Both the position numbers and the translations under genes were made by a program. From assembly GCF_036173105.1 (NCBI RefSeq), contig NZ_CP108053.1, positions 6,696,001 to 6,760,000 of the forward strand: 64,000 bases of DNA. The letters run 5' to 3'. The DNA comes from Streptomyces sp. NBC_00287. Its GTDB lineage: Bacteria; Actinomycetota; Actinomycetes; Streptomycetales; Streptomycetaceae. This document shows, piece after piece, positions 8,481-17,205 of this stretch; position 1 is the first letter of the stretch; each line of letters starts with the position of its first letter. Below the pieces are notes generated by a model, which did not search any database, was not told the DNA's origin, and was given only the letters and a program-made list of their open reading frames with translations.

Positions 8481-8843
8481 ATGAACGCACGCAGTGCACT
8501 CGGCAAGTACGGAGAAGGGCTGGCCGCGAGGAGGCTGGCCGAGACCGGGATGACGGTCCTGGAGCGCAACTGGCGCTGCGGCCGGACCGGCGAGATCGAC
8601 ATCGTGGCGCGGGACGGGGACGCGCTGGTCGTCTGTGAGGTCAAGACCCGCAGGGGCGACTGCTTCGAACACCCGATGGCCGCGGTGACCCCCGAGAAGG
8701 CGGAACGCCTGCGGCACCTGGCCGAACGCTGGATCCAGTCCCACGGAGGAGCACCACCCGGCGGCGTCCGCATCGACATCGTGGGCGTCCTCCTCCCCGA
8801 GCGCGGCGCCCCCGTGGTCGAACATGTGCGGGGGGTGGCGTGA
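8481..8843 (+). CDS. yraN: UPF0102 (YraN) endonuclease-like protein
   Basis: 120 residues. The motif GEIDIVARDGDALVVCEVKTR (about residues 36-56) carries the D...ExK core of the PD-(D/E)xK nuclease fold. The cellular role is unsettled; relatives neighbour DNA-processing genes. ATG 8481 has GGAGG 10 bp upstream; GTG 8451 would add 10 residues. The stop overlaps the comM ATG (TGATG). Confidence 0.9.
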   Translation: MNARSALGKYGEGLAARRLAETGMTVLERNWRCGRTGEIDIVARDGDALVVCEVKTRRGDCFEHPMAAVTPEKAERLRHLAERWIQSHGGAPPGGVRIDIVGVLLPERGAPVVEHVRGVA

Positions 8844-10468
8844 TGGGTTTCGCACGCACCTGTTCGGTGGCCCTGGTCGGAGTCGAGGGCGTGGTCGTCG
8901 AGGTCCAGGCCGACCTCGAACCGGGCGTCGCGGCGTTCACCCTGGTGGGCCTCCCGGACAAGAGCCTGACGGAGAGCCGGGATCGGGTTCGGGCGGCTGT
9001 GGTGAATTCGGGGGCCGAGTGGCCGCAGAAGAAGCTGACAGTCGGGCTCAGTCCGGCGTCGGTCCCGAAAGCCGGCAGCGGCTTCGACCTGGCTGTCGCC
9101 TGCGCGGTCCTGGGCGCCGCGGAGCGGATCGATCCGCGGGTGCTCGCCGACATCGTGATGATCGGGGAGCTGGGCCTGGACGGCCGGGTACGGCCCGTTC
9201 GCGGAATCCTCCCGGCGGTGCTGGCCGCGGCCAACGCCGGTTACGAACAGGTGGTCGTCCCGGAGTGCGCCGCTGCCGAGGCCTCCCTGGTGCCGGGCGT
9301 CTCCGTGCTGGGGGTGCGCAGCCTGCGCCAGCTGATCGCCGTACTGGCCGACGAACCCGTGCCCGACGAGGAACCGCACGAACCGGGCCGCCCGGATCCG
9401 CTGCTCGCCGGACTGCGGGTGCCGGGCACGGGCGCGGCCACCGGAATGCACAGCGCCGGAGCGGCACAGCAGGACAGCGGCCATGACCTCGCCGACGTCG
9501 TGGGCCAGCGCTCGGCCCGTACGGCGGTGGAGGTCGCCGCGGCCGGCGGGCACCATCTGTTCCTGGAGGGGCCGCCCGGTGCGGGCAAGACGATGCTCGC
9601 CGAGCGGCTGCCGGCGATCCTGCCCCGGCTGGCCAGGCAGGAGTCGCTGGAGGTCACGGCGGTGCACTCGGTGGCGGGCCTGCTGCCTCCGGGCAAGCCC
9701 CTGATCGACGTCCCGCCCTACTGCGCCCCGCACCACTCGGCGACGATGCAGGCGCTGGTCGGTGGCGGCCCCGGGATCGCACGGCCGGGCGCGGTGTCGC
9801 TCTCCCATCGAGGCGTCCTGTTCCTGGACGAGACCCCCGAGTTCAGCAGCCAGGCTCTGGACGCCCTCCGGCAGCCCCTGGAGTCCGGGCATGTCGTGAT
9901 CGCACGCAGCGCGGGTGTGGTCCGGTTCCCGGCGAAGTTCCTGATGGTGCTCGCGGCCAATCCCTGCCCCTGTGGGCGGTTCTCCCAGAACGACGACTTC
10001 TGCGAATGCCCGCCCGCAGTGATCCGCCGGTACCAGGCAAGGCTCTCCGGACCGCTGCTGGACCGGGTCGATCTGCGGGTCGAGGTGGACCGGGTCACGC
10101 GCGCCGAGCTCACCGAGCGCGGTGCCCGGGGCGAGTCCACGGCGACGGTGGCCGCACGGGTACAGGAGGCCAGGGACCGGGCGGCGGCCCGGCTGGCCGG
10201 CACCCCGTGGCGGACGAACAGCGAGGTGCCGGGCCGGGAGCTGCGCAGTCGTTGGTACTCCACGCCCGGCGCGATGGACGAAGCGGAGCGCAATCTGGAA
10301 CGCGGCGTGCTGACAGCGCGCGGTCTTGACCGTGTCCTGCGCGTCGCCTGGACCGTCGCCGACCTCGTCGGCCACGACCGGCCCGACGCGACGGACGTCG
10401 CCCTGGCCCTGCAACTGCGCACAGGGGTCCCCCGAGGGGTGCCCATGGCCATCGGGGCGTTGACATGA
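8843..10468 (+). CDS. comM: YifB/ComM family Mg-chelatase-like AAA+ ATPase
   Basis: 541 residues. The N-terminal ChlI-like domain (MGFARTCSVALVGVEG) includes the DKSLTESRDRVRAA stretch. An AAA+ core has Walker A GPPGAGKTML (about residues 240-249) and Walker B VLFLDETPEF. A zinc-binding loop (NPCPCGRF, FCECPP) and C-terminal helical domain follow. ComM is a branch-migration helicase used in integrating DNA during natural transformation in Gram-negatives. Its role in Streptomyces is not established. It overlaps its neighbours at both ends. Confidence 0.92.
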   Translation: MGFARTCSVALVGVEGVVVEVQADLEPGVAAFTLVGLPDKSLTESRDRVRAAVVNSGAEWPQKKLTVGLSPASVPKAGSGFDLAVACAVLGAAERIDPRVLADIVMIGELGLDGRVRPVRGILPAVLAAANAGYEQVVVPECAAAEASLVPGVSVLGVRSLRQLIAVLADEPVPDEEPHEPGRPDPLLAGLRVPGTGAATGMHSAGAAQQDSGHDLADVVGQRSARTAVEVAAAGGHHLFLEGPPGAGKTMLAERLPAILPRLARQESLEVTAVHSVAGLLPPGKPLIDVPPYCAPHHSATMQALVGGGPGIARPGAVSLSHRGVLFLDETPEFSSQALDALRQPLESGHVVIARSAGVVRFPAKFLMVLAANPCPCGRFSQNDDFCECPPAVIRRYQARLSGPLLDRVDLRVEVDRVTRAELTERGARGESTATVAARVQEARDRAAARLAGTPWRTNSEVPGRELRSRWYSTPGAMDEAERNLERGVLTARGLDRVLRVAWTVADLVGHDRPDATDVALALQLRTGVPRGVPMAIGALT

Positions 10469-11625
10469 GCCCCGCCGATGATCCGGACGAGGAGCTCCAT
10501 GACCGGGTGTTCCTCGCCCGGGTGCTCGAGCCCGGGGACGAGGTCGCGGGACGGTGGCTACGGGAACTGGGAGCTCGGGAAGTCGCGCGGCGGCTGCGGG
10601 AGAAGGGAGCCAGGCTTGACGGGGTGAGCGAGCGGCGGTGGGCCGGGTTGTTGGGGCGGGCTGAGCGGGCAGTGCCTGAGCGGGATCTGGGCGATGCCCG
10701 GGCGGCGGGCGTTCGGTTTGTGTGTCCGGGGGATGCCGAGTGGCCTGGGCAGCTCGATGATCTCGGGGATGCGCGGCCTGTTGGGCTTTGGGTTCGGGGG
10801 ATGCCCAGCTTGCGGATGTGGGCGCTGCGGTCCGTTGCCGTTGTGGGGGCGCGGGCCTGTACCGAGTACGGATCCCATATGGCCGCCGTCCTTGGCTCCG
10901 GGCTGGCTGAGCGGGGGTGGGTGGTGGTTTCCGGGGGTGCCTATGGCATTGACGGGGCTGCCCATCGGGGTGCTCTTGCTGCCGGTGGGGCCACCGTCGC
11001 CGTGCTTGCCTGTGGGGTTGATCGGCCCTATCCGCGTGGGCACACCCAGTTGATCACCAGGATTGCCGAACAGGGGCTCGTCATCGGGGAGTTGCCTCCC
11101 GGGGACCATCCGACGCCCAGCAGGTTCATCGTGCGGAATCGAGTGATCGCTGCCCTGACCAGGGGCACTGTCGTCGTCGAGGCCGCTCATCGCAGTGGGT
11201 CGCTGGCCACCGCTCGGGCGGCGCAGCGGCTGGGGCGCCACACGATAGGGGTACCGGGGCCGGCGACCAGTGGGCTCTCGGCCGGGGTGCATGAATTGCT
11301 GCGCGGGGACGCCGTCCTCGTCACCGATGCCGCGGAAGTTGTCGAGCTCGTCGGGGACATGGGGGAGCTCGCTCCGGATCGGCGCGGGCCCGTCCTGCCG
11401 CGGGATCTGCTGGAGCCGGGTGCGCGCCGGGTGCTGGCCGCGCTGCCCGGGCAGCGCGCGGCCCCGGCCGACGAGATCGCCCGTGCGGCGCAGACGACCG
11501 AGGACGACGCCATCGCCCGGCTGTACGAACTCCGGGCACTCGGTTACGTCGAACGACACGGCGATGGCTGGAAGTTGACACGCCAGGCGATGATCTCGGT
11601 CCGCGGAGGTCGGAGTCGATGTTGA
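10465..11625 (+). CDS. dprA: DNA-processing protein DprA
   Basis: 386 residues. The Rossmann-like DprA domain includes VAVVGARACTEYG, VVSGGAYGIDGAAHRGAL and SRFIVRNRVIAALTRGTVVVEA. The C-terminal 65 residues resemble the winged-helix (DML1-like) domain. DprA loads RecA on single-stranded DNA. The ATG overlaps the comM stop (ATGA). From about 10,620 to 11,330 the third-position usage is noticeably richer in GGG/TTG-type codons than in neighbouring genes. Confidence 0.94.
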   Translation: MSPADDPDEELHDRVFLARVLEPGDEVAGRWLRELGAREVARRLREKGARLDGVSERRWAGLLGRAERAVPERDLGDARAAGVRFVCPGDAEWPGQLDDLGDARPVGLWVRGMPSLRMWALRSVAVVGARACTEYGSHMAAVLGSGLAERGWVVVSGGAYGIDGAAHRGALAAGGATVAVLACGVDRPYPRGHTQLITRIAEQGLVIGELPPGDHPTPSRFIVRNRVIAALTRGTVVVEAAHRSGSLATARAAQRLGRHTIGVPGPATSGLSAGVHELLRGDAVLVTDAAEVVELVGDMGELAPDRRGPVLPRDLLEPGARRVLAALPGQRAAPADEIARAAQTTEDDAIARLYELRALGYVERHGDGWKLTRQAMISVRGGRSRC

Positions 11626-11908
11626 CCGAGCGTGTTCGGCCGTCCGGGGGAACCGCGACGCCCTTGGGAATTCCCGGAGTTGGTGTGCGCGGTCGATCAC
11701 GCAGAGCGACCGCCATGCCCCGGGGGGACGCCTAGCGGAACGTATCTGCGCCCTCCCCGAGCCCTGGCCTTCGCACACCGCGACACTCCAGTCACGCTAC
11801 GCTCACGTGGATTCCGGTGCAGACCGGCAGCTCGACCCCCAGACCCGTACCAGACCGACAGCTCACCCAGGCACCCGCACTTCACGGCAGAACGGCACAA
11901 GGCGACGA

Positions 11909-12751
11909 ATGCCCCAGCACACCTCCGGGTCCGACCGGGCGGCGATCCCCCCAGCCGCCCGTGACGGTGGCAGCGTGCGGCCGCCCGCTCCCTCGACGCT
12001 CGACGAGCTGTGGCGGTCGTACAAGGCGACGGGGGACGAGCGGCTGCGTGAGCAGCTGATCCTGCACTACTCGCCGCTGGTGAAGTACGTGGCGGGACGG
12101 GTGAGCGTCGGGCTGCCGCCCAACGTGGAGCAGGCCGATTTCGTGTCCTCGGGGGTGTTCGGGCTGATCGACGCGATCGAGAAGTTCGACATCGACCGGG
12201 AGATCAAGTTCGAGACGTACGCGATCACCCGGATCCGGGGCGCGATGATCGACGAACTACGGGCACTCGACTGGATTCCGCGCTCGGTGCGGCAGAAGGC
12301 ACGGAACGTCGAGCGGGCGTACGCCACGCTGGAGGCGCGGCTGCGGCGGACGCCGTCGGAGGGGGAGGTGGCCGACGAGATGGGCATCGCGGTGGACGAA
12401 CTGCACGCGGTGTTCAGTCAGTTGTCGCTGGCCAACGTGGTGGCGCTGGAGGAGCTGCTGCATGTGGGGGGTGAGGGCGGGGACGGGCTGAGCGTCATGG
12501 ACACGCTTGAGGACACCGCCGCGGACAACCCCGTCGAGGTGGCCGAGGACCGGGAGCTGAGACGGTTTCTGGCGCGGGCGATCAATACCCTGCCCGAGCG
12601 GGAGAAGACCGTCGTGACGCTCTACTACTACGAGGGGCTCACGCTCGCCGAGATCGGGAATGTGCTTGGGGTGACCGAGAGCCGGGTGAGCCAGATCCAT
12701 ACGAAGTCGGTGCTTCAGCTGCGGGCGAAGCTGGCGAGTTTCGGACGGTGA
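11909..12751 (+). CDS. whiG: RNA polymerase sigma factor WhiG
   Basis: 280 residues, the length of S. coelicolor WhiG. It is a FliA/SigD-type sigma-70 factor that starts sporulation of aerial hyphae. Region 2 contains LILHYSPLVKYVAGRVSVGL and ETYAITRIRGAMIDELRALDW. Region 3 contains RTPSEGEVADEMGI, and region 4.2 contains GLTLAEIGNVLGVTESRVSQIH. ATG 11909 has AAGGCG upstream. In S. coelicolor it is held by the anti-sigma RsiG with c-di-GMP; no rsiG lies in this window. Confidence 0.97.
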   Translation: MPQHTSGSDRAAIPPAARDGGSVRPPAPSTLDELWRSYKATGDERLREQLILHYSPLVKYVAGRVSVGLPPNVEQADFVSSGVFGLIDAIEKFDIDREIKFETYAITRIRGAMIDELRALDWIPRSVRQKARNVERAYATLEARLRRTPSEGEVADEMGIAVDELHAVFSQLSLANVVALEELLHVGGEGGDGLSVMDTLEDTAADNPVEVAEDRELRRFLARAINTLPEREKTVVTLYYYEGLTLAEIGNVLGVTESRVSQIHTKSVLQLRAKLASFGR

Positions 12752-12799
12752 GTCCGAGCGGGCGGCCGGGAGCCACTCCCGTCGTGGGCGGCGCGTCCG

Positions 12800-12805
12800 T
12801 AGAGT
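12800..12805 (+). promoter_or_regulatory. Putative -10 of a leaderless TetR gene
   Basis: TAGAGT at 12800-12805 lies 7 nt before GTG 12813. There is no ribosome binding site between them. This spacing would put the transcription start at the GTG, giving a leaderless mRNA. Confidence 0.45.
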
Positions 12806-12812
12806 GGTTGGC

Positions 12813-13394
12813 GTGCCAAGGATTCGAGCGGCCTCCGTGGCCGAGCACCGGTCGATGCAGCGAGCCGCCCTGCTGGACGCGGCTCGTTCCCTGTTGTCCG
12901 AGGGCGGTACGGAGGCGCTGACCTTTCCGGCCCTCGCCGAGCGGACGGGGCTTGCGCGGTCGTCCGTGTACGAGTACTTCCGGTCTCGGGCCGCCGTGGT
13001 CGAGGAGCTGTGCGAGGTCGACTTTCCGGTCTGGGCCGCTGAGGTTTCGGCGGCGATGGAGCGGGCGGAGTCGGCCGAGGGCAAGGTCGAGGCGTATGTG
13101 CGGGCACAGCTGGCCTTGGTGGGGGACCGGCGGCACCGGGCCGTGGTGGCCATTTCCGCGAGTGAGCTGGATGCGGGGGCCCGGGAGAAGATCCGGGCCG
13201 CGCACGGCGGGCTGGTCGCGATGATCGTCGAGGCGTTGCGGGACATGGGGCATACGGAGCCGCGGCTGGCGGCGATGCTGCTGCAGGGGGTCGTGGACGC
13301 GGCGGTGCGGCGGATCGAGCTGGGGGCGGCGGAGGAGCCCCCGGCCATCACGGACGCGGCGGTGTCCATGGCGCTGCGGGGGGTTCGGGGCTGA
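12813..13394 (+). CDS. TetR/AcrR family transcriptional regulator
   Basis: 193 residues. The N-terminal helix-turn-helix spans about residues 15-60 (AARSLLSEGGTEALTFPALA, then RTGLARSSVYEYF). The C-terminal ligand domain has no recognised relative. GTG 12813 is preferred over GTG 12804 because a -10-like hexamer is correctly placed for a leaderless transcript. It follows whiG and converges on the M23 peptidase. The target and ligand are unknown. Confidence 0.9.
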   Translation: MPRIRAASVAEHRSMQRAALLDAARSLLSEGGTEALTFPALAERTGLARSSVYEYFRSRAAVVEELCEVDFPVWAAEVSAAMERAESAEGKVEAYVRAQLALVGDRRHRAVVAISASELDAGAREKIRAAHGGLVAMIVEALRDMGHTEPRLAAMLLQGVVDAAVRRIELGAAEEPPAITDAAVSMALRGVRG

Positions 13395-13408
13395 GCGCTC
13401 CGCTCCGG

Positions 13409-13939
13409 CTAGGGAAGTGGTACGCCGAGTACCGGCAGCAGTCTCGACGGGCCCCTGTGCAGCAAGGCCAGTGGGTTCAGGTACGTGTCTCCCCTCCGTA
13501 AGCCCCAGTGGACGCACGACGTCGGGCAGTGGGACGTGGGCTCGCCCACCGTGCCGACCACCTGGCCCGCCCTTACCTCCGCCCCCTTTTTGACCTCCGG
13601 GTCGATCGGCTCGTACGTCATTCGGAGGGGTGGGGTGCCTGTGTTCGTCAGTTCGATGGAGAGGACGCCTCGGCCCGCCACCTGTCCCGCGAAGAAGACT
13701 CGGCCGGCTCTCACCGCTCGTACCGGTGTGCCCATCGGTGCTGCCAGGTCCACCCCTCGGTGGCCGGCGGCGTAGGGAGTCGGTGGGGGGTCCCAGCCGC
13801 GCAGGACCGTGGGGTCGGGCACCGGCCAGGCGGTGATGGCTGTCGCCGTGGGGGACATCGGTGCCTCGGGTCCCGCATCGGGCAGCAGCAAGGCCGTCAG
13901 TGCCAGCGCCGCCGTAGCCGCGCATTGTTTTGCTCGCAT
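13409..13939 (-). CDS. M23 family metallopeptidase (LytM-like), secreted
   Basis: 176 residues with an N-terminal signal segment (ATAALALTALLL). The M23 domain starts around YAAGHRGVDLAAPMG, which gives the HxxxD zinc ligands. The second motif reads CVHWG where canonical enzymes have HxH: the zinc-binding His is present, but the preceding catalytic His is Cys. It either hydrolyses peptidoglycan cross-bridges in an altered way or is a non-catalytic regulator. ATG 13939 has GGGGAG 9 bp upstream. Confidence 0.88.
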   Translation of the reverse strand: MRAKQCAATAALALTALLLPDAGPEAPMSPTATAITAWPVPDPTVLRGWDPPPTPYAAGHRGVDLAAPMGTPVRAVRAGRVFFAGQVAGRGVLSIELTNTGTPPLRMTYEPIDPEVKKGAEVRAGQVVGTVGEPTSHCPTSCVHWGLRRGDTYLNPLALLHRGPSRLLPVLGVPLP

Positions 13940-14210
13940 CCCCACAGACTCCCCGCACCCCGTCGATCATGGCGCAATCTGTGGATCACCCTGCGGTTGT
14001 GGACAGCGGCGTCACCCGCTGCCTTCGCGGTCCCGTACACTTCTTCTGGCGATCCGGGTCACCGGGTCGACTTCGCACGCCCCGACATCGGGTCGACAAA
14101 ACGACCCGTGTCAGCGCTCCTCGGTCCTTCGTGGCACGGCGCATGTGGGCGTCAGGCGCGGGAGCCGTCCGGCATCCGCGGCACAACCGAGAAACTCAAG
14201 GAGAACGGCC

Positions 14211-15122
14211 ATGGCCGTCGTCACGATGCGGGAGCTGCTGGAAAGCGGCGTCCACTTCGGTCACCAGACCCGTCGCTGGAACCCGAAGATGAAGCGCTTC
14301 ATCTTCACCGAGCGCAACGGCATCTACATCATCGACCTGCTCCAGTCGCTGTCGTACATCGACCGCGCCTACGAGTTCGTCAAGGAGACCGTCGCCCACG
14401 GCGGCACGGTCATGTTCGTCGGCACGAAGAAGCAGGCGCAGGAGGCCATCGCCGAGCAGGCCACCCGCGTCGGCATGCCCTTCGTCAACCAGCGCTGGCT
14501 GGGCGGCATGCTCACCAACTTCTCCACCGTCTACAAGCGTCTGCAGCGCCTCAAGGAGCTCGAGCAGATCGACTTCGAGGACGTGGCCGCCTCCGGCCTC
14601 ACCAAGAAGGAGCTCCTGGTCCTCTCGCGTGAGAAGGCCAAGCTGGAGAAGACCCTCGGTGGTATCCGCGAGATGTCCAAGGTGCCCAGCGCCGTCTGGA
14701 TCGTGGACACCAAGAAGGAGCACATCGCGGTCGGTGAGGCCCGGAAGCTCAACATCCCGGTCGTCGCCATCCTCGACACCAACTGCGACCCCGACGAGGT
14801 CGACTACAAGATCCCGGGCAACGACGACGCGATCCGCTCCGTCACCCTGCTCACCCGTGTGATCGCCGACGCCGTCGCCGAGGGCCTCATCGCCCGTTCC
14901 GGCGTGGCGACGGAGGGCAAGGGCGAGAAGGCCGCGGGCGAGCCGCTCGCCGAGTGGGAGCGCGACCTGCTCGAGGGTGAGAAGAAGGCCGAGGAGGCTC
15001 CGGCTGCCGCCGAGGCCGCCGCTGAGGCGCCCGCCGAGGCCGCTGCCGAGGCTCCGGCCGCTGAGGCCGCCCCCGAGGCTCCGGCTGCTGAGGCCCCGGC
15101 CGCTGAGGCCGAGCAGGCCTGA
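14211..15122 (+). CDS. rpsB: 30S ribosomal protein S2
   Basis: 303 residues. The N-terminus AVVTMRELLESGVHFGHQTR and the core segments GGTVMFVGTKKQAQ and NQRWLGGMLTNF are diagnostic of uS2. A 60-residue Ala/Glu/Pro tail extends beyond the bacterial core of about 240 residues, as in other Streptomyces. AAGGAGA lies 6 bp before the ATG. The 265-bp gap upstream, divergent from the M23 gene, must hold the promoter; I could not define it with confidence. Confidence 0.97.
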   Translation: MAVVTMRELLESGVHFGHQTRRWNPKMKRFIFTERNGIYIIDLLQSLSYIDRAYEFVKETVAHGGTVMFVGTKKQAQEAIAEQATRVGMPFVNQRWLGGMLTNFSTVYKRLQRLKELEQIDFEDVAASGLTKKELLVLSREKAKLEKTLGGIREMSKVPSAVWIVDTKKEHIAVGEARKLNIPVVAILDTNCDPDEVDYKIPGNDDAIRSVTLLTRVIADAVAEGLIARSGVATEGKGEKAAGEPLAEWERDLLEGEKKAEEAPAAAEAAAEAPAEAAAEAPAAEAAPEAPAAEAPAAEAEQA

Positions 15123-15141
15123 CCCGTCAGCGTCAGTGGTG

Positions 15142-15178
15142 ACGGCGGGGGCGGTGACATCAAGTCCGCCCCCGCCGT
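15142..15178 (+). terminator. Stem-loop between rpsB and tsf
   Basis: A perfect 13-bp GC-rich inverted repeat (15142-15154 with 15166-15178) and an 11-nt loop lie 20 bp after the rpsB stop, with little U-tract. It probably attenuates read-through into tsf. Confidence 0.7.
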
Positions 15179-15280
15179 TCACCCGTAGGTCAGCGGTGGG
15201 TCGTAGATCCGCGTCTACATGTGGATCGCAGACTCCGCAGATCTTCGATCTTCCAGACTTCGAGAAAGATTTCGAGACTC

Positions 15281-16117
15281 ATGGCGAACTACACCGCCGC
15301 CGACGTCAAGAAGCTCCGTGAGCTCACGGGCGCCGGCATGATGGACTGCAAGAAGGCGCTGGACGAGGCCGAGGGCAACGTCGACAAGGCCGTCGAGGCG
15401 CTCCGTATCAAGGGCCAGAAGGGCGTCGCCAAGCGCGAGGGCCGCTCCGCCGAGAACGGCGCCGTGGTGTCCCTCATCGCCGACGACAACACCTCCGGTG
15501 TCCTGGTCGAGCTGAAGTGCGAGACGGACTTCGTCGCCAAGGGTGACAAGTTCCAGGCCGTCGCCAACCAGATCGCGCAGCACGTCGCCGCGACCTCCCC
15601 GGCCGACCTCGAGGCCCTGCTCGCCTCCGAGATCGAGGCCGGCAAGACCGTCCAGGCGTTCGTCGACGAGGCCAACGCCAACCTCGGCGAGAAGATCGTC
15701 CTCGACCGCTTCGCGCAGTTCGCCGACGGTTTCGTCTTCGCCTACATGCACCGCACCATGCCCGACCTGCCCCCGCAGATCGGTGTCCTGGTCGAGCTGG
15801 ACAAGGCCGACGCCGACCTGGCCAAGGGTGTCGCCCAGCACATCGCCGCCTTCGCGCCGAAGTACCTCTCCAAGGAGGACGTGCCGGCCGACGTCGTCGA
15901 GTCCGAGCGCCGCGTCGCCGAGGAGACCACCCGCGCCGAGGGCAAGCCCGAGGCCGCCCTGCCGAAGATCGTCGAGGGTCGCCTCAACGGCTTCTTCAAG
16001 GACGCCACGCTGCTCGGCCAGCCGTACGCGCTCGACAACAAGAAGTCCGTCCAGAAGGTCCTGGACGAGGCCGGTGTCACCCTGAAGCGCTTCACGCGTA
16101 TCAAGGTCGGCATCTGA
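15281..16117 (+). CDS. tsf: Elongation factor Ts
   Basis: 278 residues, as in S. coelicolor. It is the nucleotide-exchange factor for EF-Tu. The N-terminal UBA-like domain (VKKLRELTGAGMMDCKKALD) and the ELKCETDFVAKGDKF core are diagnostic. ATG 15281 was chosen by homology; only a weak GAG precedes it. It is the second gene of the rpsB-tsf pair, separated by a stem-loop. Confidence 0.97.
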   Translation: MANYTAADVKKLRELTGAGMMDCKKALDEAEGNVDKAVEALRIKGQKGVAKREGRSAENGAVVSLIADDNTSGVLVELKCETDFVAKGDKFQAVANQIAQHVAATSPADLEALLASEIEAGKTVQAFVDEANANLGEKIVLDRFAQFADGFVFAYMHRTMPDLPPQIGVLVELDKADADLAKGVAQHIAAFAPKYLSKEDVPADVVESERRVAEETTRAEGKPEAALPKIVEGRLNGFFKDATLLGQPYALDNKKSVQKVLDEAGVTLKRFTRIKVGI

Positions 16118-16210
16118 GTCCGTACCGCGATCGACGCTCGACCCCGATAAGGTCGACAGCAGTCGTCCGCGTACGCCGTCACTTGTGTGGCGGACGACAG
16201 CAGATCTGAC

Positions 16211-16269
16211 GAGGAGGCCATTGCCGCGCATGGGATACGAACCAGTTCCCATCGGCAATGGCCTTCTTC
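16211..16269 (+). terminator. Long two-part hairpin between tsf and pyrH
   Basis: 16211-16226 pairs with 16253-16269 through 16 bp, including two G-U wobbles. An inner 6-bp stem (16230-16235 with 16247-16252) sits inside, with a small CGC bulge. The structure ends 35 bp before the pyrH start. It could terminate the rpsB-tsf transcript or regulate pyrH. Confidence 0.75.
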
Positions 16270-16303
16270 GTATGTGCGACCCGTTCAAAGAATTGAGAAT
16301 TCC

Positions 16304-17062
16304 ATGACCACCAAGGCCCAGAAGAGCGACGACGGCAAAGTACGCGGCCGGTATCTGCTGAAGCTGTCCGGAGAGGCCTTCTCCGGCGGTGGGGGCCTCG
16401 GCGTGGACCCGGACGTGGTGCACAAGATCGCCCGCGAGATCGCGGCCGTCGTCCGCGACGGGGCGCAGGTCGCGGTCGTCATCGGCGGCGGCAACTTCTT
16501 CCGCGGCGCCGAACTCCAGCAGCGCGGCATGGACCGCGCCCGCTCCGACTACATGGGCATGCTCGGCACCGTGATGAACTGCCTCGCCCTCCAGGACTTC
16601 CTGGAGAAGGAGGGCATCGACAGCCGGGTCCAGACCGCCATCACTATGGGCCAGGTCGCCGAGCCGTACATCCCGCTGCGCGCCGTGCGCCACCTGGAGA
16701 AGGGCCGCGTGGTCATCTTCGGCGCCGGTATGGGCATGCCGTACTTCTCCACCGACACGACCGCCGCCCAGCGCGCCCTGGAGATCGACGCCGAGGCGCT
16801 GCTGATGGGCAAGAACGGCGTGGACGGGGTCTACGACTCCGACCCGAAGACCAACCCGGACGCGGTCAAGTTCGACTCCCTCGGCTACGGCGAGGTCATC
16901 ACCCGCGACCTCAAGGTCGCCGACGCCACCGCCGTCACGCTGTGCCGCGACAACAAGCTTCCGATCCTCGTCTTCGAGCTTCTGGTGGAGGGCAATATCG
17001 CCCGCGCCGTCAAGGGTGAGAAGATCGGCACGCTTGTGGGTGAGCAGGACAGCCGGGACTGA
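16304..17062 (+). CDS. pyrH: Uridylate kinase
   Basis: 252 residues. This amino-acid-kinase-fold UMP kinase makes UDP from UMP and ATP. It has YLLKLSGEAFSGG, VVIGGGNFFRG, and DTTAAQRALEIDAEALLMGK. ATG 16304 gives the usual length; a weak GAGAA lies upstream. It probably starts the pyrH-frr-cdsA unit. The preceding hairpin may control it. Confidence 0.96.
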   Translation: MTTKAQKSDDGKVRGRYLLKLSGEAFSGGGGLGVDPDVVHKIAREIAAVVRDGAQVAVVIGGGNFFRGAELQQRGMDRARSDYMGMLGTVMNCLALQDFLEKEGIDSRVQTAITMGQVAEPYIPLRAVRHLEKGRVVIFGAGMGMPYFSTDTTAAQRALEIDAEALLMGKNGVDGVYDSDPKTNPDAVKFDSLGYGEVITRDLKVADATAVTLCRDNKLPILVFELLVEGNIARAVKGEKIGTLVGEQDSRD

Positions 17063-17205
17063 CAGGCAACACCTACGGACCCTGACCGGGGGATGGACAA
17101 TGTCCTGCCGGTCGGGAACCGTGCAGGAAGAAGACGCGACGCAGCCGGCCGCCGCCCCCGCAAGGAACCGCAGCCGGGCCTACTCAAGACACGCAGGAGC
17201 AAGTG

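Noticed and set aside
7265..10414. A 1049-codon open frame on the minus strand
   Set aside because: It lies antisense to five well-supported genes (Nudix, DUF2469, yraN, comM and the end of sipZ). Long antisense frames are usual in such high-GC DNA, and its translation is Arg/Pro/Gly-rich with no domain.
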